Of a stretch of DNA of 64,000 bases, positions 8,729 to 17,212 are shown one piece after another. Every line of letters begins with the position of its first letter. The first letter of the stretch is position 1. The position numbers and the translations under genes are program-made. This DNA comes from CAYJPV01 sp964396055 (GTDB lineage: Bacteria > Acidobacteriota > Vicinamibacteria > Vicinamibacterales > JAKQTR01): NCBI GenBank assembly GCA_964396055.1, contig CAYNDV010000003.1:19509-83508 (forward strand), given 5' to 3'. The notes beneath the pieces were generated by a model. That model was not told the DNA's origin. It made no database searches and saw only the letters and a list, made by a program, of their open reading frames with translations.

Positions 8729-10017
8729 ACCCGACACCCTCATCGCCGGGCGACACGCTCGCCCGCATCGTCAGCGACAGCTCGAGCCGGAGCCGGTTGC
8801 GCCGATCGTGGCCCCTCGCCCTCGCGGCGCTGGTCGTCGCGGCGGCGGCGGTGCTCGCGCTTGCGGCGCGATCGAGCAGCGCGTCCGCCAACCTGCAGTA
8901 CCGCACCGAACCCCTCACGCAGGGCACGCTGACCGTCAAGGTGTCGGCCACCGGGAACCTGCAGCCGACCAACGAGGTGGACGTCGGCAGCGAGGTGTCC
9001 GGCCTGGTCGAGGCGGTGCTGGTGGACGACAACGACCACGTGAAGGCCGGCCAGGTGCTGGCCCGCCTGGACACGTCGAAACTCCAGGACCAGGTGATCA
9101 ACGCCCGGGCCGCGCTGGCCTCGGCCGAGGCACGCGTCCTGCAGGCCGCGGCCAGCGTCAAGGAGGCCCGGGCCAACCTGGCGCGCCTCCGGCAGGTGTC
9201 CGAGTTGTCCGGCGGCAAGGTGCCCTCCAGGGCCGAGATGGAGACGGCCGAGGCGGCGGCCGCCCGGGCCGACGCCGATGAGGCCAGCGCGAAGGCGTCG
9301 GTGGATCAGGCGCGCGCCTCGCTGAGTTCGGCCGAAACCAATCTCGCGAAGGCGTCGATCCGGTCGCCCATCGACGGGGTCGTGCTGTCGCGCCAGATCG
9401 AGCCGGGCCAGACCGTCGCGGCCTCGTTCCAGGCGCCCACGTTGTTCACGCTGGCGGAGGACCTGGCCGAGATGGAACTCGAAGTGGACGTCGATGAGGC
9501 GGACGTGGGCCAGGTGCGCGAGGGCCAGTCGGCAATCTTCACGGTGGACGCGTACGCGGGACGGCGTTACCCCGCGCGAATCACCCGGGTCGGCTACGGT
9601 TCGCAGACGAAGGACGGCGTCGTGTTCTACCAGGCGGTGCTCACGGTGGACAACGACGACCTGAGCCTGAGGCCGGGCATGACCGCCAGCGCCGAGGTGA
9701 CCACACTCGAGCGCACCGATGTGCTGCTGGTGCCGAACGCCGCGCTGCGCTTCTCCCCGCCCGCCGCGACTGGCGACGCGGAGCGCAGCGGAGGCGTGGT
9801 GTCCAGCCTGCTGCCCCGCCCCCCGGGCATGGGCGCGCGACCGACGGCGGCTAACGGGCCGAAGAACGGCGCGGGCCAGGTGTGGGTTCTGCGCAATGGC
9901 CTGCCGGTGGCGCTGGACGTCGTGGTGGGCCACACCAATGGCCAGGTGACCGAGGTGTCCGGCGCGGGCCTGCAGGCGGGGCTGGCCGTGATCGTCGAGA
10001 CCGCAGGAGCGTTGTGA
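8725..10017 (+). CDS. MacA/HlyD-family periplasmic adaptor
   Basis: 430 aa. One N-terminal membrane anchor (residues ~30-50), then biotinyl-lipoyl half motifs (GSEVSGLVEAVLVDDNDHVKAGQVLARLD and SIRSPIDGVVLSRQIEPGQTVA) around a long alpha-helical hairpin rich in Ala (ARAALASAEARVLQ...), followed by the beta-barrel and membrane-proximal domains. It links the inner-membrane ATPase/permease pair to the outer-membrane duct. The 4-bp ATGA overlap upstream and shared A of TGATG downstream indicate translational coupling. MacA-like by domain order; substrates of such pumps include macrolides, peptides and siderophores and cannot be chosen here. Confidence 0.93.
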   Translation: MNPTPSSPGDTLARIVSDSSSRSRLRRSWPLALAALVVAAAAVLALAARSSSASANLQYRTEPLTQGTLTVKVSATGNLQPTNEVDVGSEVSGLVEAVLVDDNDHVKAGQVLARLDTSKLQDQVINARAALASAEARVLQAAASVKEARANLARLRQVSELSGGKVPSRAEMETAEAAAARADADEASAKASVDQARASLSSAETNLAKASIRSPIDGVVLSRQIEPGQTVAASFQAPTLFTLAEDLAEMELEVDVDEADVGQVREGQSAIFTVDAYAGRRYPARITRVGYGSQTKDGVVFYQAVLTVDNDDLSLRPGMTASAEVTTLERTDVLLVPNAALRFSPPAATGDAERSGGVVSSLLPRPPGMGARPTAANGPKNGAGQVWVLRNGLPVALDVVVGHTNGQVTEVSGAGLQAGLAVIVETAGAL

Positions 10018-10745
10018 TGGACACTGCAGCCCGCCCCGTTGACGTGGCGCCGCCGCTACTCGAACTGCAGGCCGTCACCAAGGTCTACGGCCAGGGCCAG
10101 GCTGCGTTTCCGGCCCTGCGCGGTATCGACCTGTCGATCCGCGAGGGCGAGATGGTGGCCATCATGGGGCCGAGCGGGTCGGGCAAGTCGACGGTCATGA
10201 ACATCCTCGGGTGCCTCGATACCCCGACGGCCGGCCACTACCTGTTCCGCGGCACGAAGGTCGACGAGTTGTCCCGACGGCAGCGCGCCCTGCTGCGGCG
10301 CCACTTCCTGGGTTTCGTGTTCCAGGGGTTCAACCTGCTGTCGCGCACGTCGGCGCTCGAGAACGTGGAACTGCCGCTGCTCTACCGGGGCGAGCCGCTG
10401 CGCGTCCGCCGTGAGGCGGCGCTGGGTGCCCTCAACCTGGTGGGCCTCTCGGGCTGGGAGCGGCACACGCCGGCCGAACTCTCGGGCGGGCAGCAGCAAC
10501 GCGTCGCCATTGCCCGCGCTATCGTCACGCACCCGTCTCTCCTGCTGGCGGACGAGCCGACGGGCAACCTCGATACGCAGCGCAGCCGCGAGATCATGGA
10601 CCTGCTCTGCGCGCTCAACCGGGAGCGCGGCATCACCGTGCTGCTCGTCACGCACGAGGCCGAGATGGCCGCGTACGCGCGGCGCATCATCCGGTTCGTG
10701 GACGGGCTCGTGGACCAGGATCACCGGAACGGAGGGCCGCACTGA
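10017..10745 (+). CDS. MacB/LolD-type ABC transporter ATP-binding protein
   Basis: 242 aa from ATG 10017, which overlaps the adaptor's stop. Walker A GPSGSGKST, Q-loop FVFQGFNLL, signature LSGGQQQRVAIARAI, Walker B LLLADEPTGNLD, H-loop LLVTHEAEMA. This is the soluble nucleotide-binding half of a MacB-like machine; in E. coli MacB the ATPase and permease are fused, here they are separate genes overlapping by one base (TGATG). Energises the mechanotransmission-type efflux of the operon. Confidence 0.96.
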   Translation: MDTAARPVDVAPPLLELQAVTKVYGQGQAAFPALRGIDLSIREGEMVAIMGPSGSGKSTVMNILGCLDTPTAGHYLFRGTKVDELSRRQRALLRRHFLGFVFQGFNLLSRTSALENVELPLLYRGEPLRVRREAALGALNLVGLSGWERHTPAELSGGQQQRVAIARAIVTHPSLLLADEPTGNLDTQRSREIMDLLCALNRERGITVLLVTHEAEMAAYARRIIRFVDGLVDQDHRNGGPH

Positions 10746-11950
10746 TGGTCTGGAACAGCGTTCTCCTCGCCGTGCGCGCGATCCGGCGCAACGTGCTCCG
10801 GTCGTTCCTCACCATCCTCGGCATCGTCATCGGCGTCAGCGCGGTGATCGTCATGATGACCCTGGGCGACGGCGCCACGCAGTCGGTGAAGGACCAGATC
10901 TCGAGCCTGGGCAGCAACCTGCTCCAGGTGCGTCCCGGGCAGCGGCTGGGGCCCGGTCGCGAGGCGGCCAGGCCGCCGGATTTCAAGCTGGGGGACGCGG
11001 ACGCGATTGCGAGCCAGGTGACGTCCGTGAAGACCGTCGTGCCGACGGCCGGCGCGACGGCGACCGTCGTCTACCAGGCCGAGAACTGGTCGACGAGCGT
11101 GGTCGGCACCACCGGCGAGTACTTTACCGCCGGGAGCTGGCGGCTCGCCTCGGGCCGCGTGTTCACCGAGTCCGAGCAGCGGTCCGGTGCCGCGGTGTGC
11201 GTCGTCGGCCAGACGGTCCGCAAGGAACTGTTCGGCGCCGCCAACCCCGTGGGCTCCGAGATTCGCGTGAAGCGGTTCGGGTGCGAGGTCGTCGGCCTGC
11301 TCGCCGCGAAAGGCAGCTCCTTCGGTCCCGACCCCGATGACACCGTGGTCATGCCGCTGCGCACTGTCCAGCGCAGGCTCCGGGGCGACGATGACGTGAG
11401 CGGGATCATGGTGGCGGTGCGCGACGGGGCGTCGGCCGAGCGGGTGATCGCCGAGATTTCTGCGGTGCTGCGGGAACGCCGCAATATCGCCGAAGGCGAG
11501 GACGACAACTTCTCGGTGTTCGACACGAAGCAGATCGCCGACACGTTGTCGGGCACGATCCGGGTGATGACGATGCTGCTCGGCGCAGTGGCGGCAATCA
11601 GCCTGCTGGTGGGCGGGATCGGCATCATGAACATCATGCTGGTGTCGGTGACCGAGCGGACGCGGGAGATCGGGGTGCGGCTGGCCATCGGCGCGCTGGA
11701 GCAGGAGGTGCTGCTGCAGTTCCTCGTGGAAGCGGTCGCCCTGGCGTCCTTTGGTGGCATCGTCGGCGTGATCGTGGCCAACGTGGTCTCGGTGGCGGCT
11801 GCGCGGCTGATCGACGTGCCGTTCCTGTTCAACCTGCAGGTGAACCTGCTCTCGTTCGGCTTCTCGGCCCTGATCGGGGTGGTGTTCGGCTACTTCCCGG
11901 CGCGGCGGGCGGCGCAGCTCGATCCCATCGAGGCGTTGCGGTACGAGTAG
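10745..11950 (+). CDS. MacB-type ABC transporter permease
   Basis: 401 aa. N-terminal helix (RRNVLRSFLTILGIVIGVSAVIVMMTLGDGA), large periplasmic domain, then three helices with ISLLVGGIGIMNIMLVSVTERTREIGVRLAIGA and the terminal FPARRAAQLDPIEALRYE. Four membrane helices in the FtsX/MacB plan, the membrane partner of the ATPase encoded just before. Last gene of the efflux operon; a MarR gene with its own promoter begins within 30 bp of the stop. Confidence 0.95.
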   Translation: MVWNSVLLAVRAIRRNVLRSFLTILGIVIGVSAVIVMMTLGDGATQSVKDQISSLGSNLLQVRPGQRLGPGREAARPPDFKLGDADAIASQVTSVKTVVPTAGATATVVYQAENWSTSVVGTTGEYFTAGSWRLASGRVFTESEQRSGAAVCVVGQTVRKELFGAANPVGSEIRVKRFGCEVVGLLAAKGSSFGPDPDDTVVMPLRTVQRRLRGDDDVSGIMVAVRDGASAERVIAEISAVLRERRNIAEGEDDNFSVFDTKQIADTLSGTIRVMTMLLGAVAAISLLVGGIGIMNIMLVSVTERTREIGVRLAIGALEQEVLLQFLVEAVALASFGGIVGVIVANVVSVAAARLIDVPFLFNLQVNLLSFGFSALIGVVFGYFPARRAAQLDPIEALRYE

Positions 11951-11975
11951 ATCGCCGTGGCGGGGGGTAGGGGAC

Positions 11976-12004
11976 TTGCAATTGGGTGTGACAACACATA
12001 TAAT
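11976..12004 (+). promoter_or_regulatory. Sigma-70-like promoter of the MarR gene, leaderless
   Basis: TTGCAA (11976-11981), a 17-bp spacer, then a perfect TATAAT (11999-12004). Expected transcription start about 7 nt on, at 12011, which is the first base of the GTG codon of the MarR gene. No Shine-Dalgarno can therefore be present in the transcript. Confidence 0.75.
11986..11997. promoter_or_regulatory. MarR operator copy 1 (GTGTGACAACAC)
   Basis: GTGT and ACAC arms around GACA, lying between the -35 and -10 of the MarR promoter. The exact reverse complement recurs at 12503-12514 upstream of the YceI gene. Position and symmetry suit autorepression by the dimeric MarR protein encoded here (inference). 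Confidence 0.7.
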
Positions 12005-12010
12005 CTTCGT

Positions 12011-12478
12011 GTGGCCAACGAACTGCTCGCCGAACTCAAGCAGAGCAAGCCGTATCCGAGCCTGTCGCAGGAGGCGCACATCAGCATCCTGCGGACGGCC
12101 GCGGTCGTGGCCCACGCGTTCGAGGAGTTCCTGAAGCCTCACGGCATCACCGCCACGCAGTACAACGTGCTGCGCATCCTGCGGGGCGCGGGGTCCGACG
12201 GCCTGTGCCGCAACGAGATCCGCGACCGGATGGTGACGCCGGTGCCGGACGTGACCCGGTTGCTGGATCGCCTCGAGGCCCAGCACCTGATTGTGCGATC
12301 GCGGGGCCTGGCGGATCGCCGCCAGATGACCACGCGGATCACGAAGGACGGACTGAGGCTGCTCGACAAGCTGGATCAGCCCGTCGTCGCGATGCACGAG
12401 CGACTGCTGGGCCACGTCAGCGCCAGGCAGATGCAGACGTTGCTGGCACTCCTGGCTGAAATCAGGCGTGCAACCTAG
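12011..12478 (+). CDS. MarR-family transcriptional regulator
   Basis: 155 aa from GTG 12011. The start is chosen from the promoter position and because residues upstream of it (from 11957) would lie across the -10 box. Winged-helix MarR fold: helices from EFLKPHGITATQYNVLRILRGAG, recognition helix in CRNEIRDRMVTPVPDVTRLLDRLEAQHLIVR, wing with RGLADRRQMTTRITKDGLRLLDKLD. Dimeric repressor, often ligand- or redox-responsive; a single Cys (GLCRNE) is present. Predicted to repress itself and the YceI gene through paired operators. Confidence 0.92.
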   Translation: MANELLAELKQSKPYPSLSQEAHISILRTAAVVAHAFEEFLKPHGITATQYNVLRILRGAGSDGLCRNEIRDRMVTPVPDVTRLLDRLEAQHLIVRSRGLADRRQMTTRITKDGLRLLDKLDQPVVAMHERLLGHVSARQMQTLLALLAEIRRAT

Positions 12479-12490
12479 TCGCCTTTTTTT
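12464..12490 (+). terminator. Possible Rho-independent terminator of the MarR gene
   Basis: AGGCG (12464-12468) and CGCCT (12480-12484) can pair around an 11-nt loop that contains the MarR stop codon, followed by seven T (12484-12490). The stem is short (5 bp), so efficiency may be low and it could allow some read-through into the YceI gene. Confidence 0.45.
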
Positions 12491-12502
12491 GTGTCTAAAA
12501 GA

Positions 12503-12514
12503 GTGTTGTCACAC
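12503..12514. promoter_or_regulatory. MarR operator copy 2 (GTGTTGTCACAC)
   Basis: Exact reverse complement of the 12-mer inside the MarR promoter, 22 bp upstream of the YceI ATG at 12536. Implies that the same repressor controls both genes. The -10/-35 of the YceI promoter is not clear to me. Confidence 0.7.
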
Positions 12515-12535
12515 GCAAATACAAAGGAGCGTCCC

Positions 12536-13078
12536 ATGACCGCCGCCACCACCACCGCCGCCGTCCGTACCCTGCAGTTCGACACGGCCCACTCCGAGGT
12601 CGCCTTCCAGGTGCGCCACCTGCTGACGCGGGTGCGCGGCCGGTTCGCCGACTTCGCGGGCACCATCCAGCTCGACGAGTCGGCCCCGGAGCGCTCGTCC
12701 GTATCGCTGACCATTCAGGCCGCCAGCATCGACACCAACCAGGCCCAGCGCGACGAGCACCTGCGTTCGGCCGACTTCTTCGAGACGGAGAAGTACCCGA
12801 CGCTGACCTTCACGAGTGCGTCGGTGACGAAGACCGGCGAGGGCACGTACGCCGTGGCCGGCGACCTGACGATCCACGGGGTGGCGAAGCCCGTCACCGT
12901 GTCCGTGAGCTACATGGGTATCGCCAAGGATCCCTGGGGCAACGCCAAGCACGGGTTCGAGGCCGAGGCGACGATCAACCGCAAGGACTTCGGCCTCAAC
13001 TGGAACGCCGCGCTCGAGACGGGCGGCTTCCTGGTGGGCGACGAGGTGAAGATCAGCTGCTCGATCCAGGCGGCGTAG
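12536..13078 (+). CDS. YceI-family lipocalin-like protein
   Basis: 180 aa from ATG 12536 with AAGGAG at 12524-12529. YceI signatures: LQFDTAHSEVAFQVRHLLTRVRGRF near the N-terminus, DEHLRSADFFETEKYPTLTFTS, GDLTIHGVAKPVTV, and NRKDFGLNWNAALETGGFLVGDEVKI at the end. Family members form a beta-barrel that binds isoprenoid or fatty-acyl ligands. No signal peptide is visible, so this copy looks cytoplasmic, as in many MarR-linked YceI proteins. Likely repressed by the upstream MarR protein via the shared operator. Overlaps the esterase gene tail-to-tail by 26 bp. Confidence 0.93.
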   Translation: MTAATTTAAVRTLQFDTAHSEVAFQVRHLLTRVRGRFADFAGTIQLDESAPERSSVSLTIQAASIDTNQAQRDEHLRSADFFETEKYPTLTFTSASVTKTGEGTYAVAGDLTIHGVAKPVTVSVSYMGIAKDPWGNAKHGFEAEATINRKDFGLNWNAALETGGFLVGDEVKISCSIQAA

Positions 13079-14471
13079 GCGGTTCCGGGTACTGATCGAA
13101 GCGCCGGGCCACGGGCTTGCCGAGCAACTGCTGATCGGCGTAGTCGAGCAGCGCCGCCCAGTCGTCGGCGGTGAGCCCGTGGCGGTGGTTCGCGTAGTGC
13201 ACGCCCAGCCGGCCGCGCGCGCCCAGCAGTTCGTAGGCCGGCGCCGCCCCGGCAACGGCCTGCCGCAGCGCGTTGGGCACGCAGTTCTGATCGTCGCTAC
13301 CCTCCAGCGAGACGAACGCCCGCGGCGCCGCCAGCGCGATCAGCCAGTGCTGGTCGAACGGCAGCCGGTCCACGTCGGCCGCAAACGGGTACAGGTTCGG
13401 CGAGAACCAGTTCGGGTACTTCCGCATCATGTCGGCCAGGCCCTCGCGGCCGCCGCCGCGCGCCCCATTGAACCGGTACGCGCCCGTACCGCCGGCACCG
13501 CTGCCCGCCGGCGCCACGAGCGCGATCCGCTCGTCGAACGCACCGGCCACCAGCACGGCCTTGCCGATGCGCGAGTGGCCGGTGACGATGAACCGCGCAG
13601 GGTCGGCGAAGGCCTGCGTCTCGAGATAGTCGAGCACGCGCGACATCCCCCACGCCCAGCCGGCGGCCAGTCCCCAGTCGTGGCCCGGGTACGCCGGGTA
13701 GTAACGAGTCTTCCGGAACGACCAGCTGCCGTCGGCCTCGCGGCCGATGGTGTCTTCGCCCGTGTCCTGGTAGTGGTACGTCGCCAGGGCGTAGCCGCGG
13801 GCGAAGACCGCCGCGTGAGTGGCCGCCACCGACTCGGGATCCGATGGCAGCATCAGTGGAGGAGCAGGCGTGGCGGCGGGTCGGGCCGCCCGTGCGGCGG
13901 CTGCGGCTTCAGCGGTCCGCGCCGTCTGATCGCCAAGTGGCACCGACAGCGCGTCGAGGCCCTTGCCCTGCTCGGGCGGCCGCGCCATCACAGGCAGCAC
14001 GTCGGCGCCAGGCGTCAGTGAGAACGACGGGAAGACGATCACCGGCATGCGCCCGTTCGCGGAGGCGGGCGTGAAGATCGCGACGTCGAACCCGTACGCC
14101 GCACGTGGACCGAACGACAGCCGGACCAGTGTGTAGCGGACGGTGCCCTTCGCCACGACAGCCGACGTCAGTTCGCGGCCCTGCACGTTCCCGGGCGGCG
14201 GCGGCATCAGGCCGGTCGCGTACCAGGCCAGCCGTCGCTGCATCTCGCTCCGCCGCTGCCGCCACTGCCCGGCGGTGGTCACCCTCCGCCCGTCCGCGAA
14301 CGTCAGCACGTCCGGCATCTCGACCCGGACCGGCAACTCCGCCACGCCGGGCATCGTCCCGAGGGCGGTCCTGATGGGTGGCACCGGCACGCGAGAAGGC
14401 GTCCCTTGTGCCGCCATCGTGGCGGTGACGCAGGAGAGAATGGCGGCCACGCCGGCCCGTCCGCGAATCAT
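13053..14471 (-). CDS. CE15-like glucuronoyl esterase / alpha-beta hydrolase, secreted
   Basis: 472 aa from ATG 14471 (MIRGRAGVAAILSCVTATMAAQ signal peptide). Alpha/beta hydrolase with the nucleophile elbow in VTGHSRIGKAVLVAGAFDERIALV, matching the G-x-S-R-x-G-K motif of glucuronoyl methylesterases, a conserved SLEGSDDQNCVP region and a late catalytic His in NHRHGLTADDW. CE15 enzymes cleave ester bonds between lignin alcohols and glucuronic acid of xylan. This suits a plant-biomass degrader and the hydrolases further right. Function by family similarity; the exact ester substrate is untested. Confidence 0.82.
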   Translation of the reverse strand: MIRGRAGVAAILSCVTATMAAQGTPSRVPVPPIRTALGTMPGVAELPVRVEMPDVLTFADGRRVTTAGQWRQRRSEMQRRLAWYATGLMPPPPGNVQGRELTSAVVAKGTVRYTLVRLSFGPRAAYGFDVAIFTPASANGRMPVIVFPSFSLTPGADVLPVMARPPEQGKGLDALSVPLGDQTARTAEAAAAARAARPAATPAPPLMLPSDPESVAATHAAVFARGYALATYHYQDTGEDTIGREADGSWSFRKTRYYPAYPGHDWGLAAGWAWGMSRVLDYLETQAFADPARFIVTGHSRIGKAVLVAGAFDERIALVAPAGSGAGGTGAYRFNGARGGGREGLADMMRKYPNWFSPNLYPFAADVDRLPFDQHWLIALAAPRAFVSLEGSDDQNCVPNALRQAVAGAAPAYELLGARGRLGVHYANHRHGLTADDWAALLDYADQQLLGKPVARRFDQYPEPPTPPGSSS

Positions 14472-14491
14472 GCCGAGAGCATACCAGCCCC

Positions 14492-14512
14492 AAATCAATC
14501 CCGGATTGATTT
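14492..14512. repeat. 21-bp palindrome family A, copy 1
   Basis: Arms AAATCAATCC and GGATTGATTT around one central C. AT-rich against a GC-rich background. Lies 21 bp upstream of the CE15 gene's start, paired with copy 2 in inverted sense 24 bp away. Confidence 0.9.
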
Positions 14513-14536
14513 ATGCAGTCCGCGTGCGCCGTGTAT

Positions 14537-14557
14537 AAATCAATCCGGGATTGATTT
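14537..14557. repeat. 21-bp palindrome family A, copy 2
   Basis: Same arms as copy 1 around a central G, the exact reverse complement of copy 1. Its last two bases supply part of the TAA stop (14556-14558 on the minus strand) of the metalloprotease gene. Confidence 0.9.
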
Positions 14558-15293
14558 ACGCGGAGCCGCGGTGGTGCTGCCGAAGCCACGCGCGCGACGC
14601 CTCGTAGTCCGGGCACATGCCGGCCACCTCGGCCCAGAACCGGCGCGAGTGGTTGAGGTGCTTCAGGTGAGCCAGTTCGTGGACGATGACGTAGTCGGCC
14701 ACCGCGGCGGGGAACTGGATCAGGCGCCAGTTGAGCGAGATGCGCCCGCTGGCCGAACACGATCCCCAGCGCGACCGCTGGTTGCGGATGCTGACCGCCG
14801 TGACCGTCAGCCCGTGGCGGCCGGCCAACTCCATCAGCCGCGCAGGCAGCTGCCGTGCCGCCACCTGCCGCATATGGTGCTCGACCGGACCGCGCAGGTT
14901 CGTCGCCGCCTCGGCGGGCGCGAGCAACGAGTGGTCGCCGTAGGTGACGCGGAGGCGCGAGGCTCCGACGGGTGCGACGGTGAGCGCCAGCGTTTCTCCC
15001 GCGAAGAGCACCTCGGTCCCCGCCACCCACGCCCGGCGTGTCGACACGGCCACCATCTGCTTGTAGCGCTGCTGCTCGATCCAGGCCCGCCGTTCGTCGA
15101 CCAGGCGCAGCGCCTCGGCGCGTGACCCGCCCCGCGGCACGGTCACCCGAAGACTGCCATCCTCCGCCACGCGCAGGATGTAGTGCCGCGCGCGCCGGTG
15201 CCGGACGAACCGAATCGCCACGGGATGGCCCGCCACGGTGACCACACCATCCCCGGGCGCGGGCGGCCGGCGGAACGGAAGCCCAAGCTGCAT
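14556..15293 (-). CDS. YgjP/SprT-like zinc metalloprotease (DUF45)
   Basis: 245 aa. N-terminal beta-rich part with RHRRARHYILRVAEDGSLRVTVPRGG, then the DUF45 core: SIRNQRSRWGSCSASGRISLNWRLI and the gluzincin-type motif VIVHELAHLKHLNHSRRFW, with two His ligands in HELAH and a third in the following LNH. Predicted cytoplasmic zinc peptidase of the M48-related YgjP group, of unknown substrate. The stop codon is contributed by a family A palindrome. Separate from the CE15 gene by the two palindrome copies (84-bp gap). Confidence 0.9.
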   Translation of the reverse strand: MQLGLPFRRPPAPGDGVVTVAGHPVAIRFVRHRRARHYILRVAEDGSLRVTVPRGGSRAEALRLVDERRAWIEQQRYKQMVAVSTRRAWVAGTEVLFAGETLALTVAPVGASRLRVTYGDHSLLAPAEAATNLRGPVEHHMRQVAARQLPARLMELAGRHGLTVTAVSIRNQRSRWGSCSASGRISLNWRLIQFPAAVADYVIVHELAHLKHLNHSRRFWAEVAGMCPDYEASRAWLRQHHRGSA

Positions 15294-15363
15294 GCACTGC
15301 CAGTGTAGCGTCGGTCCTCCTCAGGTGTATGCTCTGGGGGACTGTTTTCAACAGGGAGGAACC

Positions 15364-16335
15364 ATGATGCGTCGCGCCGTGGTGTGCCTGGTGTGTGCCG
15401 TTGTGCTCATGTTGGTGTCAGTCCCGGACTCGGTCGCCCAGTCGGCCCGTCCGGACGAAGTGCGTCCGGCCGCCATCGTGGCGCCGCCCGTTGGCCTGAG
15501 CGATGAGGACCCCCTGGCCGTGCCCAGCGTGTACGTGCCCGCGAAGTACCGGGCGCGCGTCCCGTCTGCGCCGGTGCCGGGGGCGAACGCCGGCCTGTTG
15601 TTCACGCCGATGGACAACAACGGCAACGCGACCATCATCATCTTCACCAACAGCAAGCCCAGGGCGGCGGTCATGCGTATCCTGTTCTGGGACCTCACCG
15701 GCGCGCTGGTGTCGGACACCAGCATCGCGGTGCCGGCCCTCGGTCAGGTCCGTGTCTGCACGGACGATCTGACGGCTGGGTTCCCGGCGAGCTGGGACGA
15801 CATGATCCTGATCAACACCACGGACTTCGTGTCGCGGGGCCAGATCATCGGCCCGACGTCCGTCAAGGTGGACGCCTACGTCGCGTGGAGCGGCACGTCC
15901 ACCCATGACCCGCGCGCGCAGATTCCCACGTACCGAATCCGCTTCAAGGAACCGAGCAATGCCGGGCTCGCCCGGCGCTGGGTGTCCGTGCAGGACAATA
16001 ACGAAAACGGGACGGCGCTGTTCTTCTACAACACGACGGGCACCGCTGCGACCGTGCAGGTTGCCGGGTACACGCTCGCGGGCGTGAAGATGGTCGACTT
16101 CACCATTCCGGTCCCAGCCGGGCAGGTGGTGCGCTGGTTCTGCGATACGCTCGCCGTGGCGCTGCCGCCCAGCTGGGTTGGCACCATCACGACGAACCTG
16201 GGCGACGACGTGAGCCACGTCCTCCTGACGCTGCCGACGGGCGTCAAGGTGGATGGGTACATCGCCTGGACCGCCGGCGCAGCCTACGATCCGAACGTGG
16301 CCGTGCCGGTGACCGAACTGGTCTTCATCAAGTAG
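15364..16335 (+). CDS. Secreted protein with two similar beta-rich repeats, function unknown
   Basis: 323 aa from ATG 15364 with GGGAGG just upstream. Signal peptide (MMRRAVVCLVCAVVLMLVSV, cleavage near VAQS). The rest divides into two homologous halves of about 115 residues: each has xxDNNxNxTxxxFxN, a PxPALGQVRV/PVPAGQVVRW segment, a PASWDD/PPSWVG segment and a closing VKVDAYVAWSG/VKVDGYIAWTA. I do not recognise the family. The repeats look like an extracellular beta-sandwich, so a surface or adhesion role is possible but unproven. Monocistronic by spacing. Confidence 0.75.
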   Translation: MMRRAVVCLVCAVVLMLVSVPDSVAQSARPDEVRPAAIVAPPVGLSDEDPLAVPSVYVPAKYRARVPSAPVPGANAGLLFTPMDNNGNATIIIFTNSKPRAAVMRILFWDLTGALVSDTSIAVPALGQVRVCTDDLTAGFPASWDDMILINTTDFVSRGQIIGPTSVKVDAYVAWSGTSTHDPRAQIPTYRIRFKEPSNAGLARRWVSVQDNNENGTALFFYNTTGTAATVQVAGYTLAGVKMVDFTIPVPAGQVVRWFCDTLAVALPPSWVGTITTNLGDDVSHVLLTLPTGVKVDGYIAWTAGAAYDPNVAVPVTELVFIK

Positions 16336-16396
16336 CGCCGGCCCGAGACACGCCCGGGCCGGTCGACGCGTTCCCGCGCCGGCCGGCCCGGATCGC

Positions 16397-17212
16397 CTAC
16401 AGATCCTTCCTGCCGAATACCACGAAGGCCGTGGTGGCGCCCACGGCGCCGATCGCCAGCAGCGTCGCGACGCTCGCCGTCGACAGCGGCGCGCCGGTGA
16501 CGATTTCGAGCGGCGAGTAGAAGTGGAAGGGCGACACCCACGCGACCTGCCGGATCGTCGTCCAGGCTCGGGCAAGGTAGTCGATCAGGACGGTCACCAG
16601 GGCGGCGGCCGCAACGAGGCCCACGGCCTGGCCGCGACGGCGCACGACACTCGCCACGGCCATCGCGATTCCGCCCCAGGCGATGAGCAGCGCCCACAGG
16701 TTCACCATGATGGCCGCGATGGTGGCCGGATCGGGCGCCGGCAGATCACTCCGCAGCATCCAGCGCACGCCGGCCGCCGTGCCCGCGCCCATGGCCGGCA
16801 CCACGATCGTCGGGCACAGCACCACCAGCAGCAGCGTCCGGCCCATGACCGCCGTGCGAGGCACCGACCGGCTCAACACCAGGTCCGTGAAGCCGGCTTC
16901 CTGCTCGCCGACCGGTTCGGTGCCCGCCACGATCATCAGCGCCACGAGGGCGGCTTCCACCGCCGTGTGATAGTAGCCCAGCGCCACGATGCCCGACACC
17001 GACATCATGGTGAGGAACGACGGGCCCATCAGGGCCTTCACGTTCGGCGGGACGAGTGCGGCGATCTGGCCAAAGGCCGACGACGAGGCCAGCCAGTCGG
17101 CCAGGGCGGCCACGAGCACCTGGAAACCGGCCAGGATTCCCGTCATCGCCAGCAGCAGCGTCCGCAAACGCCGGAGCGAGTGACCCGTCAGGACGAGGGT
17201 GACGCGCGTCAT
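16397..17212 (-). CDS. ABC-2-type exporter permease
   Basis: 271 aa. About six hydrophobic helices separated by short loops (LLLAMTGILAGFQVLVAALADWL, MMSVSGIVALGYYHTAVEAALVALMIVAGTE, TLLLVVLCPTIVVPAMG, IMVNLWALLIAWGGIAMAVAS, QAVGLVAAAALVTVLIDYLA, TLLAIGAVGATTAFVVFGRKDL). The arrangement and the EPVGEQEAGFTDLVLSRSVPR cytoplasmic loop fit ABC-2 family membrane subunits. Its ATG overlaps the stop of the ATPase gene (ATGA), so both are one unit. Substrate unknown. Confidence 0.85.
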   Translation of the reverse strand: MTRVTLVLTGHSLRRLRTLLLAMTGILAGFQVLVAALADWLASSSAFGQIAALVPPNVKALMGPSFLTMMSVSGIVALGYYHTAVEAALVALMIVAGTEPVGEQEAGFTDLVLSRSVPRTAVMGRTLLLVVLCPTIVVPAMGAGTAAGVRWMLRSDLPAPDPATIAAIMVNLWALLIAWGGIAMAVASVVRRRGQAVGLVAAAALVTVLIDYLARAWTTIRQVAWVSPFHFYSPLEIVTGAPLSTASVATLLAIGAVGATTAFVVFGRKDL

